The notes beneath the pieces are model-generated. The model had not been told where the DNA came from. It ran no database searches and saw only the letters and a program-made list of their open reading frames with translations. Below are positions 17,917-25,109 of a stretch of 64,000 nt of DNA, piece by piece. The first letter of the stretch is position 1, and each line of letters opens with the position of its first letter. A program made the translations under genes and the position numbers. The DNA comes from Thiopontia sp964344785 (GTDB taxonomy: Bacteria; Pseudomonadota; Gammaproteobacteria; GCF-002020875), in assembly GCA_964344785.1 (NCBI GenBank), contig CAYFOR010000002.1, positions 14,125-78,124 on the forward strand, given 5' to 3'.

Positions 17917-18111
17917 AGGAGCCTGGTGACAATTAAGTTGGACAGATTGCGCAGGATTTCGTTTCGTATTCAAGGCGTGAAAATGGGCGCATAACACTAC
18001 GAGCAGTGCTCGAGGTCACCTTAGGGTATTCATTATATGTAACCGTTTTCACAACACAGAAGACGAAACGAAAGACAAGCAAGGTGTTCGAGTTATTTTT
18101 GCCAGGTTCCT
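17917..18111 (+). repeat. Palindromic interspersed repeat, family A copy 2
   Basis: Same orientation and ends as copy 1: aggagcctgg at the left, ccaggttcct at the right, and the shared core caaggcgtgaaaatgggcgcata ... atgtaaccgttttcacaacacag read across both copies. It is about 36 nt longer than copy 1 because of an extra segment holding its own palindrome cgagcagtgctcg. It ends 30 nt before the hvfA start codon and therefore occupies the hvf leader and possibly its promoter. Confidence 0.8.
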
Positions 18112-18141
18112 TGGTCAATAAAATTCAATGGAGTAATAAAC

Positions 18142-18480
18142 ATGGACAAGAAGATCTCAACGCTGGCATTGGCAACTTCCGTTGCATTGGGAATGGGTGC
18201 ATCGAGTACTACTTTTGCAGCAGATAACCCATTCGCCATCTCCGAGTTGCCGGCTGGTTATCAGTTGGCCAACAACATGGAAGGCAAATGTGGTGAAGGT
18301 AAGTGTGGTGGCTCCAAGCCCAAGGCCAGTGAAGAAGGCAAGTGCGGTGAAGGCAAGTGTGGCGGTTCCAAGCCCAAGGCGAGCGAAGGCAAATGTGGTG
18401 AAGGTAAGTGTGGTGGCGCCAAACCCAAGGCCAGTGAAGGCAAGTGCGGTGAAGGAAAATGTGGTGGTGGAAAGGTATAA
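18142..18480 (+). CDS. hvfA: HvfA-type EGKCG-repeat RiPP metallophore precursor
   Basis: A 112-aa exported precursor. Signal peptide (residues 1-26, cleaved after TTFA), short leader NPFAISELPAGYQLANN, then four tandem modules, each with two EGKCG motifs (eight in all). The modules are spaced by GSKPKASE or GAKPKASE. In characterised hvf/buf systems the MNIO enzyme HvfB with HvfC converts EGKCG cysteines to oxazolone-thioamide groups that chelate copper outside the cytoplasm. The gene is followed 3 nt later by the maturase. The ribosome-binding site is weak (atggagtaataaac). Confidence 0.93.
   Translation: MDKKISTLALATSVALGMGASSTTFAADNPFAISELPAGYQLANNMEGKCGEGKCGGSKPKASEEGKCGEGKCGGSKPKASEGKCGEGKCGGAKPKASEGKCGEGKCGGGKV
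18283..18477 (+). repeat. In-frame tandem repeat encoding the HvfA core
   Basis: Four direct repeats of 51-54 nt coding GKCGEGKCGG(S/A)KPKASE; the last is cut short at GGGKV. Copies differ mostly at synonymous third positions (aaatgt versus aagtgc), showing selection for the peptide rather than a recent DNA duplication. Repeat number could vary between strains. Confidence 0.9.
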
Positions 18481-18483
18481 GCG

Positions 18484-19341
18484 ATGAAGCAACCCAACCC
18501 ACCTATTTCCGGTGTTGGCCTGGGGCTCCGGCGTGATCTTCTGGACACGCTGGAGGTGCAGATCCCCGGTTCCATCGAGTTTATGGAGGCTGCTCCTGAA
18601 AACTGGATGGGGCTTGGGGGCAGGCTGCGCGACTCACTGGAACGGGTTGTGGAGCAGGTCCCGTTGATCTGTCATGGACTTTCACTCAATCTTGGAGGTT
18701 ACAGTCCACTCGATCAACAATTTCTAAAAGAGCTCCGTCAGTTCCTGGATCTCTATCAGATTCCGGTCTACAGCGAGCACCTCAGCTACTGTGGAGACCA
18801 TGGACATCTTTATGACCTGATGCCGATCCCGTTTACAGAAGAGGCGGTGCGCTATGTCGTCGAACGTATTCGGCAGGTTGAAGATGCCTTGGAGCGTCCA
18901 CTCGTATTGGAGAATATCTCCTACTACGCCGCACCGGGACAACAGATGAGTGAACTGGAATTTATCCAGGCGGTGCTGGAAGAGTCCGGGTGTGAGATGT
19001 TGCTGGATGTAAATAATATTTATGTCAACAGTGTCAATCACCGTTACGACCCGGCACAGTTTCTAAGTGAGCTCAGTGACCGGAAGATAAGTTATATCCA
19101 TGTGGCCGGGCACTACCATGAGGCTGAAGATCTGATCGTGGATACTCATGGGGCTGCCGTGGAAGATCCGGTGTGGGCGTTGCTGCAGCAGGCCTACGGA
19201 CAGTTTGGTGCAGTGCCTACGCTGTTGGAACGTGATTTCAATATTCCGGCCCTGGAAGAGTTGCTGGCAGAGATGGCACAGATTCGCCAATACCAGCAGG
19301 CAGTGAACAATAGTGCAGAGGAGTTTGCGGATGTTGCATGA
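18484..19341 (+). CDS. hvfB: HvfB, MNIO (DUF692) RiPP maturase
   Basis: Multinuclear non-heme iron oxygenase of 285 aa with a TIM-barrel fold. Conserved metal-ligand motifs are visible in order: CHGLSLNLGG, YSEHLSYCG, LENISYY, DVNNIYVNS, HVAGHYHE and DTHGAAV. In the family this enzyme modifies cysteines of the adjacent HvfA peptide. The spacing from hvfA is 3 nt, and the gene overlaps hvfC by 11 nt, so the order precursor-maturase-partner is that of a single operon. Confidence 0.94.
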   Translation: MKQPNPPISGVGLGLRRDLLDTLEVQIPGSIEFMEAAPENWMGLGGRLRDSLERVVEQVPLICHGLSLNLGGYSPLDQQFLKELRQFLDLYQIPVYSEHLSYCGDHGHLYDLMPIPFTEEAVRYVVERIRQVEDALERPLVLENISYYAAPGQQMSELEFIQAVLEESGCEMLLDVNNIYVNSVNHRYDPAQFLSELSDRKISYIHVAGHYHEAEDLIVDTHGAAVEDPVWALLQQAYGQFGAVPTLLERDFNIPALEELLAEMAQIRQYQQAVNNSAEEFADVA

Positions 19342-20119
19342 TCAAACCGCTCCATCTTATCGCTTTCAGCAACTGCAGCAGCAGTTTGCCGCTCATATTC
19401 GTTCCCCCGAACGGCAACCGATACCAGATGGGATCGAGGCCAGAAGGATGGCGATCTATGAGGAGCTGTTCTTCAATAATGTAGAGGGAATACTCGCCAG
19501 TGGATTTCCGGTGATTCGAACGCTCTATAGTGAAGAGAAGTGGCATCAGTTGGTACGGGACTTTTTCCATCTGCACCCCTGCAAGAGCCCCTATTTTTCA
19601 CAAATCCCGTATGAATTTGTCCAATACCTGATGAATGAACGGGATCAGAGTTCGGATGATCCGCCATTTCTGCTGGAGTTGGCCCACTACGAATGGGTTG
19701 AGCTGGAGCTGAGTATCGATCCAGCCTCTCCGCAGTGGGATGAGTACGGCATGGTGGATGAGACTCTGCACCATATCGCGGTCCTCTCTCCGTTGGTCAG
19801 GGTATTGAGTTACCACTATCCGGTACAGATGATATCTGCCGAGAATGCACCAGTGGAGGCGCCACCGCAGCCAACCTATCTGTTGCTCTATCGGGACCGC
19901 AATCATGAGATCCACTTTATGGAGTCGAATCCGTTGGTCAACCGTCTCGTTGAATGGGTTGGTGAAGGGCGGGGTGCGGTGCGGGTGTTGCTGATCCAGT
20001 TGGCGGAGGAGTTTGGGCTCCCTGCAGATGAGGGCTGGTTGATGCATGGCAAGCAGCTACTGGATGAACTGGCCGTGCGCGGAGTCATTCTGGGCTATCA
20101 GACAAGCGGAGAGGAGTGA
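19331..20119 (+). CDS. hvfC: HvfC, DUF2063 RiPP maturation partner
   Basis: A 262-aa DUF2063 protein that in studied systems binds the leader peptide and presents it to the MNIO enzyme. The N-terminal helical DUF2063 domain is visible (QQLQQQFAAHIRSPER, RRMAIYEELFFNNVEGILASGFPVIRTL, WHQLVRDFFHLHPCKSPYFSQIPYEFV). The C-terminal half is winged-helix-like. ATG 19331 is preferred because AGAGGAG lies 8 nt upstream, inside the end of hvfB; a TTG upstream at 19313 is less likely. Confidence 0.92.
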   Translation: MLHDQTAPSYRFQQLQQQFAAHIRSPERQPIPDGIEARRMAIYEELFFNNVEGILASGFPVIRTLYSEEKWHQLVRDFFHLHPCKSPYFSQIPYEFVQYLMNERDQSSDDPPFLLELAHYEWVELELSIDPASPQWDEYGMVDETLHHIAVLSPLVRVLSYHYPVQMISAENAPVEAPPQPTYLLLYRDRNHEIHFMESNPLVNRLVEWVGEGRGAVRVLLIQLAEEFGLPADEGWLMHGKQLLDELAVRGVILGYQTSGEE

Positions 20120-20715
20120 TGATCCGGTTATTGATACAATTTCAGAAATGGATGGATCTGGGCCGAAATATCGATTTTCTGGCGCCACTGGCCTTGCGGC
20201 TCTATCTGGTACCGGTATTCCTGACTGCGGGCATGAACAAGGTCAACGGCTTTGAAAATGTCGTGGAGTGGTTCGGTAATAGTGAGTGGGGATTGGGACT
20301 TCCCCTTCCCTGGCTGATGGCGCTGTTGGCGACTGCAGCGGAGGTGATTGGTTCGCTGATGCTGCTGTTTGGATTTGGCGTTCGCTGGGCTACGATTCCC
20401 CTGATGGTGACAATGATCGTTGCGATCGTGACGGTCCATCTTGAGCATGGTTGGCAGGCTGTTGTCGATGGTAATAGCCCGTTCCCTCCGGCAGATTTGG
20501 CAGAAGCCCAGGAGCGACTACAGGCCGCTCGCTCCATTCTGCAGGAACATGGACACTATGACTGGCTGACGGCCAGTGGCAATTTTGTAATTTCAAACAA
20601 TGGAGTGGAGTGGGCAGTGACCTATCTTGTCATGCTGCTTGCGCTTTTCATCAGTGGAGGGGGGCGTTATCTGAGCGCGGATTTCTGGATCAGAAGAAGA
20701 TATTTTCCAGAATAA
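20119..20715 (+). CDS. hvfD: HvfD, DoxX-family membrane protein
   Basis: A 198-aa inner-membrane protein with about four hydrophobic segments (LALRLYLVPVFLTAGMNK, LMALLATAAEVIGSLMLLFGFG, ATIPLMVTMIVAIVTV, TYLVMLLALFISGG). The DoxX family is linked to thiol/sulfur redox and commonly closes hvf operons; its exact role is unknown. Its ATG overlaps the hvfC stop by one base. Two hairpins follow, the second resembling a rho-independent terminator. Confidence 0.9.
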   Translation: MIRLLIQFQKWMDLGRNIDFLAPLALRLYLVPVFLTAGMNKVNGFENVVEWFGNSEWGLGLPLPWLMALLATAAEVIGSLMLLFGFGVRWATIPLMVTMIVAIVTVHLEHGWQAVVDGNSPFPPADLAEAQERLQAARSILQEHGHYDWLTASGNFVISNNGVEWAVTYLVMLLALFISGGGRYLSADFWIRRRYFPE

Positions 20716-20734
20716 TCAATTCTTTAGTGAACTA

Positions 20735-20781
20735 GAGCGGCCCAACTAACATTCAGTGCAGGTGTTCAATCCGGGCCGCTC
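20735..20781 (+). other. 9-bp perfect inverted repeat after hvfD
   Basis: gagcggccc (20735-20743) pairs with gggccgctc (20773-20781) around a 29-nt loop. No T-run follows, so this is a GC-rich stem of unclear role, perhaps a 3'-end stabiliser of the hvf transcript. Confidence 0.45.
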
Positions 20782-20808
20782 CGTTCGCTTATTATTATCT
20801 TTACCGTT

Positions 20809-20860
20809 ACCCGGATAGACAATACGCATAATTACGTATATTTGCCGGGTTTTTATTTTT
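20809..20860 (+). terminator. Rho-independent terminator candidate for the hvf operon
   Basis: Outer stem acccgg (20809-20814) with ccgggt (20845-20850), inner stem atacg/cgtat around loop cataatta, followed directly by tttttattttt. It lies between hvfD and crcB, both on the plus strand, and should separate the two units. Confidence 0.65.
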
Positions 20861-20944
20861 ATTGTTTGTATACAATAAGTTATTTGTTTTGGTGCCCTTT
20901 TCTTACAGCGGCAGTTGATCTGCAAATGGTTATCTCTTGTCAGG

Positions 20945-20950
20945 TATAAT
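20945..20950 (+). promoter_or_regulatory. Consensus -10 box just upstream of crcB
   Basis: A perfect TATAAT ends 8 nt before the crcB ATG, and no Shine-Dalgarno sequence separates them. If it is used, transcription would begin at or within 1-2 nt of the start codon, giving a leaderless mRNA. No convincing -35 box is visible at 16-18 nt. I looked for and did not find a fluoride riboswitch upstream. Confidence 0.45.
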
Positions 20951-20958
20951 CCAGTTCC

Positions 20959-21345
20959 ATGCAACTAGTCGCAATCGCCGCAGGCGGTGCCATGGGTGCC
21001 GTTGTACGATATCTTGTATCCAATGGAGTCCACCAGTGGTTGGGGCGTGGTTTCCCGTGGGGAACCCTGGTAGTCAATGTAATGGGCTCGTTGGTGATGG
21101 GACTCCTGTTTGTGTTGCTGACGGAGCGTTTGGCGCTTGACCCCTTCTGGCGGGCATTGACGCTTGTCGGTTTTCTCAGTGCTTTCACTACCTTTTCAAC
21201 GTTTTCGATCGAGACCTTGAACCTGATGGAGAGTGGTGAGTGGCTGCTGGCGGTGGTGAACGTGTTGAGTAGTGTCATGCTCTGTCTGTTGGCAGCCTGG
21301 CTGGGAATGGTGGTTGGTCGGGAAAGCCTGGGGATTGCACCATGA
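20959..21345 (+). CDS. crcB: Fluoride channel CrcB/Fluc
   Basis: Small four-helix membrane channel (128 aa) that exports fluoride as a dual-topology dimer. Family motifs are present: GGAMGAVVRYLV at the N-terminus, GTLVVNVMGSLVMG with the pore asparagine, and GFLSAFTTFSTFSIE with the phenylalanine-box region. It overlaps the DUF190 gene by 4 nt, a frequent partnership. In many gammaproteobacteria crcB lies between rarA and serS; here it keeps serS but is far from rarA. Confidence 0.93.
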   Translation: MQLVAIAAGGAMGAVVRYLVSNGVHQWLGRGFPWGTLVVNVMGSLVMGLLFVLLTERLALDPFWRALTLVGFLSAFTTFSTFSIETLNLMESGEWLLAVVNVLSSVMLCLLAAWLGMVVGRESLGIAP

Positions 21346-21653
21346 GAAAAGAGGTGGTGATGATGGCGCGTCTCTACCTCTCAGAGGAGCATGCCCAGCT
21401 GAAATCGCTGCTGCAACTGCTACACGACCAGGAACAGGTGCGTGGCGTTACGGTTTTCCGTGGTATTGCCGGTTATGGCGATAATGGAGAGGTTCATGGA
21501 ACAGGGCTGGTCGACCTTTCGTTCAATCTGCCGCTGGTCATTGAATTCTTTGATTCACCGGAAAAGGTGGAGCGGGTATTGAACGATTTGGCGGAGAGAA
21601 TGGATTCTGCTCATATGGTCTACTGGACCGCTGAGCAGATGGTTAAGGATTGA
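21342..21653 (+). CDS. DUF190 family protein
   Basis: A 103-aa soluble protein of the DUF190 family (PII-like ferredoxin-fold). LRIYLSE-type start (ARLYLSEEHAQLKSLLQLLHDQ), GVTVFRGIAGYG and LPLVIEFFDSPEKVERVLNDL are recognisable. It is often encoded next to crcB, and a regulatory role is presumed by similarity to PII proteins. ATG 21342 overlaps the crcB stop (ATGA); an ATG at 21360 is an alternative start. The stop is followed by a family B repeat with no gap. Confidence 0.88.
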   Translation: MRKEVVMMARLYLSEEHAQLKSLLQLLHDQEQVRGVTVFRGIAGYGDNGEVHGTGLVDLSFNLPLVIEFFDSPEKVERVLNDLAERMDSAHMVYWTAEQMVKD

Positions 21654-21790
21654 AACTGTTCAGTTCACCCCTGAAATCCGCCATCTCTGCGTTGTGAAAT
21701 GGTCATTTATACGTATAAACTCACTCACGCCTTGATCTGACGAATTTGAAGGGCAATTTGAATCAGTTACTGGTTCTGGTGAGTAATTAC
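21654..21790 (+). repeat. Palindromic interspersed repeat, family B copy 4
   Basis: Starts right at the DUF190 stop codon and fills the space up to serS. It has left end aactgttcag, arms ctgaaatccgcca and tgacgaatttgaag, centre tttatacgtataaa (21706-21719), and right end ggtgagtaattac. It is the copy closest in structure to copy 2, and its orientation follows the upstream gene. Confidence 0.85.
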
Positions 21791-21820
21791 TTGGTAAACA
21801 TGTGGATGGAGTACATGTAA

Positions 21821-23128
21821 ATGTTGGACCCGAAAAGAGTTCGTGATGATCTGGATGGTGTCGTTGAAGGGCTGGCCCGGCGTGGTTTTGTGCTGGAGCG
21901 CAGTCACCTGGAAACATTGGAGGTACGGCGGAAAGAGGTACAGGTACGTACCGAAGCACTGCAGAGTCAGCGAAACAGCAAGTCGAAAGGAATCGGTCAG
22001 GCAAAAGCGAAAGGGGAGGATATCCAACCACTGCTGGATGAGGTGGCACAGATCAAGCAATCACTGGAGCAGGCCGAGCGGGAGTTGAGTGAAGTCCAGG
22101 CAGAGATGGGGGAGTTGATGATGGGCATCCCCAATATTCCCCATGATTCAACGCCGAGTGGTGAAAGTGAAGAGGAGAATGTCGAGATTCGGCGTTGGGG
22201 CACTCCACGGACCTTCTCCTTTGAGCCCAAGGACCATGTGGATCTGGGGGTGGCACTCAACGGCATGGACTTCGAACTGGCCACAAAGTTGACCGGTTCC
22301 CGTTTTGTGGTAATGCAGGGGGAGATTGCCCGTCTGCATCGGGCGCTGACTCAGCTCATGCTGGATACCCATACCAGAGAGCATGGTTATACAGAGTTAT
22401 ATGTCCCTTACATCGTCAATGCCGACAGCCTCCGTGGGACCGGACAGTTGCCAAAGTTCAAGGAGGATCTGTTTGCGGTGGGGACTGCCGGTGTGCCGGA
22501 AGAGGAGCAGGCACGTGACTTCTATCTGATCCCGACGGCTGAGGTTCCCGTCACCAATATCGCACGTAACGAGATCCAGCAAGCGGCCAATCTGCCACTC
22601 AAGTTCGTGGCCCATACCCCCTGTTTTCGCAGTGAGGCAGGCTCCTATGGGCGTGACACACGTGGAATGATTCGCCAGCACCAATTTGAAAAGGTGGAAC
22701 TGGTGCAGATGGTGCAACCGGGTGACTCCTATCATGCACTGGAGGCACTCACAGTCGATGCCGAGGCGATTCTGCAAAAACTTGAGCTACCTTATCGGAC
22801 GGTTGCACTCTGTACCGGTGATATCGGTTTCTCTTCCGCCAAGACCTATGATCTTGAGGTGTGGTTGCCGGGACAGAGTGCCTATCGCGAGATCTCCTCC
22901 TGCAGCAATTTCGAGGACTTCCAGGCAAGACGGATGCAGGCCCGCTGGCGCAACCCGGAGAGTGGAAAGCCGGAACTGCTTCACACGCTGAATGGTTCCG
23001 GTTTGGCGGTAGGGCGTACACTAGTGGCGGTCATGGAGAACTATCAGCAGGAGGATGGCTCCATCCTGATTCCTGATGCGTTGAAAGGGTATATGGGTGG
23101 AGCAGAGCAGATCTGCAAGCCGGAGTGA
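21821..23128 (+). CDS. serS: Seryl-tRNA synthetase
   Basis: Class II synthetase charging tRNA-Ser and tRNA-Sec. The N-terminal coiled coil (residues ~5-105) binds the tRNA. Catalytic motifs are visible: motif 1 near LVMLDTHTREHGYTELYVPY-type sequence, motif 2 HTPCFRSEAGSYGRDTRGMIRQHQFEKVE, and motif 3 LNGSGLAVGRTLVAVMENYQ. The length (435 aa) is typical. ATG 21821 has a GGAG 9 nt upstream. cysG follows after 3 nt. Confidence 0.95.
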   Translation: MLDPKRVRDDLDGVVEGLARRGFVLERSHLETLEVRRKEVQVRTEALQSQRNSKSKGIGQAKAKGEDIQPLLDEVAQIKQSLEQAERELSEVQAEMGELMMGIPNIPHDSTPSGESEEENVEIRRWGTPRTFSFEPKDHVDLGVALNGMDFELATKLTGSRFVVMQGEIARLHRALTQLMLDTHTREHGYTELYVPYIVNADSLRGTGQLPKFKEDLFAVGTAGVPEEEQARDFYLIPTAEVPVTNIARNEIQQAANLPLKFVAHTPCFRSEAGSYGRDTRGMIRQHQFEKVELVQMVQPGDSYHALEALTVDAEAILQKLELPYRTVALCTGDIGFSSAKTYDLEVWLPGQSAYREISSCSNFEDFQARRMQARWRNPESGKPELLHTLNGSGLAVGRTLVAVMENYQQEDGSILIPDALKGYMGGAEQICKPE

Positions 23129-23131
23129 TCA

Positions 23132-24559
23132 ATGGATTATTTACCGATTTTCATGGATGTGCGTGGTCGGAGCTGTCTGATTGTCGGCGGCGGTGAGGTA
23201 GCAGCCCGCAAGGTGGAGATGCTGCTTCGGGCAGGCGCGGAGGTGGAGGTGGTCTCCCCATCGTTGGGGAAGACACTGAGCGATTATCATCAAAATCACC
23301 AGGTGCGGTGGATTGAGGCGGCTTTCGGACCGGAACATCTTCAACAGCCTGTGCTGGTCTATGCGGCAACCGACCAGCAGGAGATCAACCAGCAGGTATC
23401 TGAACTGGCAAAGGAGAAGAATATTCCGGTCAATGTGGTGGATACCCCGGCGCTTTGCAACTTCATTACCCCTTCCATTATTGATCGATCACCGGTTGTG
23501 GCAGCAGTCTCAACCGGTGGTGCATCCCCTGTACTGGCACGCCTGATCCGTTCAAGGCTGGAGTCGATGATACCGGCAGCGTATGGGCGCTTTGCCACAA
23601 TGGCAGCAAAATTCCGCCAGCAGGTGCAACAGAAGATCCCCGCCAGCCATCGCCGACTCTTTTGGGAAAAGGCCTTTCAGGGACCCATCGCCGAGATGAT
23701 CTTCTCGGGTCGCAACCGGGAGGCTGAACATGCAATGGAAGAGATGGTGGAGCACTGCTGTCGCAGTGATGGTGGAGAACCACTCAACCAGGGAGAGGTC
23801 TATCTGGTTGGTGGGGGACCGGGCGATCCGGATCTGCTGACCTTTCGTGCGCTGCGGTTGATGCAGCAGGCCGATGTGGTGGTCTATGATCGCCTGATCT
23901 CTCCCGCGGTACTTGATCTGACACGTCGGGATGCAGAGCGGATGTACGTTGGAAAGGAGCGGGATAACCACTCCGTGCCTCAGGATCAGATCAATCAGCT
24001 ACTGGTCGACCTGGCAAAGCAGGGCAAACGGGTGGTGCGGCTGAAAGGGGGGGACCCCTTTATCTTCGGACGCGGTGGTGAAGAGATCGAACTGCTGGCC
24101 GAACATCAGATTCCGTTTCAGGTGGTTCCCGGCATCACGGCCGCTTCCGGTATCTCATCGTATGCCGGCATTCCACTGACTCACCGTGACCATGCGCAGT
24201 CGGTTACCTTCGCCACCGGACACCTGAAGGATGGTACCTCCAACCTCAATTGGCAGGCACTGGCGCAGCCGGGGCAGACGGTGGTTTTCTATATGGGGCT
24301 GAAGGGGATCGAGACCATTGCCGATCAGCTCATCGCCCACGGAATGGACCCGGATACACCGGCGGCACTGGTGCAAAAGGGGACAACACCGGATCAGGAG
24401 GAGTATATCGGCAGCCTGCAAACCCTCCCGCAAATTGTAAAAACCTCCAAAATCAAACCGCCGACACTGATCATTATCGGTTCGGTGGTGACCCTGCATG
24501 ACAAGCTTGACTGGTTCCAGCCAGATGAGCAGCGGGGTAATGAGCCGCGGGTATTCTGA
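23132..24559 (+). CDS. cysG: Siroheme synthase CysG
   Basis: Trifunctional enzyme (475 aa) making siroheme from uroporphyrinogen III. The N-terminal precorrin-2 dehydrogenase/ferrochelatase has LIVGGGEVAARKVEML, and NVVDTPALCNFITPSI carries the catalytic aspartate. The C-terminal SUMT methyltransferase has VGGGPGDPDLLTFRALR, YDRLIS, RLKGGDPFIFGRGGEE and VPGITAASG. It supplies siroheme for sulfite or nitrite reductases. Order serS-cysG is common in gammaproteobacteria. One base overlaps the next gene. Confidence 0.95.
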   Translation: MDYLPIFMDVRGRSCLIVGGGEVAARKVEMLLRAGAEVEVVSPSLGKTLSDYHQNHQVRWIEAAFGPEHLQQPVLVYAATDQQEINQQVSELAKEKNIPVNVVDTPALCNFITPSIIDRSPVVAAVSTGGASPVLARLIRSRLESMIPAAYGRFATMAAKFRQQVQQKIPASHRRLFWEKAFQGPIAEMIFSGRNREAEHAMEEMVEHCCRSDGGEPLNQGEVYLVGGGPGDPDLLTFRALRLMQQADVVVYDRLISPAVLDLTRRDAERMYVGKERDNHSVPQDQINQLLVDLAKQGKRVVRLKGGDPFIFGRGGEEIELLAEHQIPFQVVPGITAASGISSYAGIPLTHRDHAQSVTFATGHLKDGTSNLNWQALAQPGQTVVFYMGLKGIETIADQLIAHGMDPDTPAALVQKGTTPDQEEYIGSLQTLPQIVKTSKIKPPTLIIIGSVVTLHDKLDWFQPDEQRGNEPRVF

Positions 24560-24963
24560 TGACACAACAAGAGACCTCTATACCGACCATCCCGGATGAG
24601 TATTTTGTGGCGGCACTTCGGCTGATTGGGATGGCCAGCCTGGAGGGGGCTTATCATGCCTCGGAGTTTCGCAAGGTTGGGGAGGTGTATGACTTGTTAA
24701 GTGAGTTGCTGGAAGTGTATGCACAGGAGAAGAGCGATAATGCCCTGACTGAATCTCAGGAGGAGATGAGAGACCCCGGTCGGTTGACGATTGATCATCT
24801 CTTTATTATCGAAGTTGCGGTTGCCTTTGCCTTGGAACGGGGTAAACTGGAGTCACAGAGAACACTTGCCGAGGCGGTAAGGGACGGTTTTAAAGAGCAT
24901 AATGATGCGATTCGTTCACAGGGTGAAGCTGTCGCCGACGAGGTGCAGCAACCAGTCGTCTAG
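24559..24963 (+). CDS. Hypothetical protein downstream of cysG (134 aa)
   Basis: I do not recognise the family. It is a soluble, acidic, helical protein (VAALRLIGMASLEGAYHASEFRKVGEVYDLLSELLEVYAQ) with a C-terminal helix rich in alanine and glutamate. ATG 24559 overlaps the cysG stop by 1 nt, so it is the last gene of the serS-cysG operon. It has no signal peptide and no cysteines. Confidence 0.7.
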   Translation: MTQQETSIPTIPDEYFVAALRLIGMASLEGAYHASEFRKVGEVYDLLSELLEVYAQEKSDNALTESQEEMRDPGRLTIDHLFIIEVAVAFALERGKLESQRTLAEAVRDGFKEHNDAIRSQGEAVADEVQQPVV

Positions 24964-25109
24964 GAGGTAAAGGTTATATTCGGTTGTTCAGTCATCCGCT
25001 GGAACATATCTACTCTAGCGTAGGTGCGCTTGCTGGTTGAGTGAGTACGACAGAGTATTTTTCGGGAGCAAAAGAGACAGGTAGACAATAACAGGGAGCA
25101 ACAGAAGAG

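Noticed and set aside
18000..18090. SigF-type (GTAACC-N16-CGAA) promoter in repeat A2 for hvfA
   Set aside because: gtaacc and cgaa are present but 19 nt apart, and the same pair occurs in repeat A1 before ald, so it is a repeat property rather than a specific promoter.
18283..18477. CRISPR-like or non-coding tandem repeat
   Set aside because: The repeats are in frame within hvfA, vary at synonymous sites, and encode the known EGKCG motif.
20717..20958. Fluoride riboswitch upstream of crcB
   Set aside because: I looked for the conserved GGNGAUGG and CUGAUGA-type elements and found none; the region instead holds two hairpins and a -10 box.
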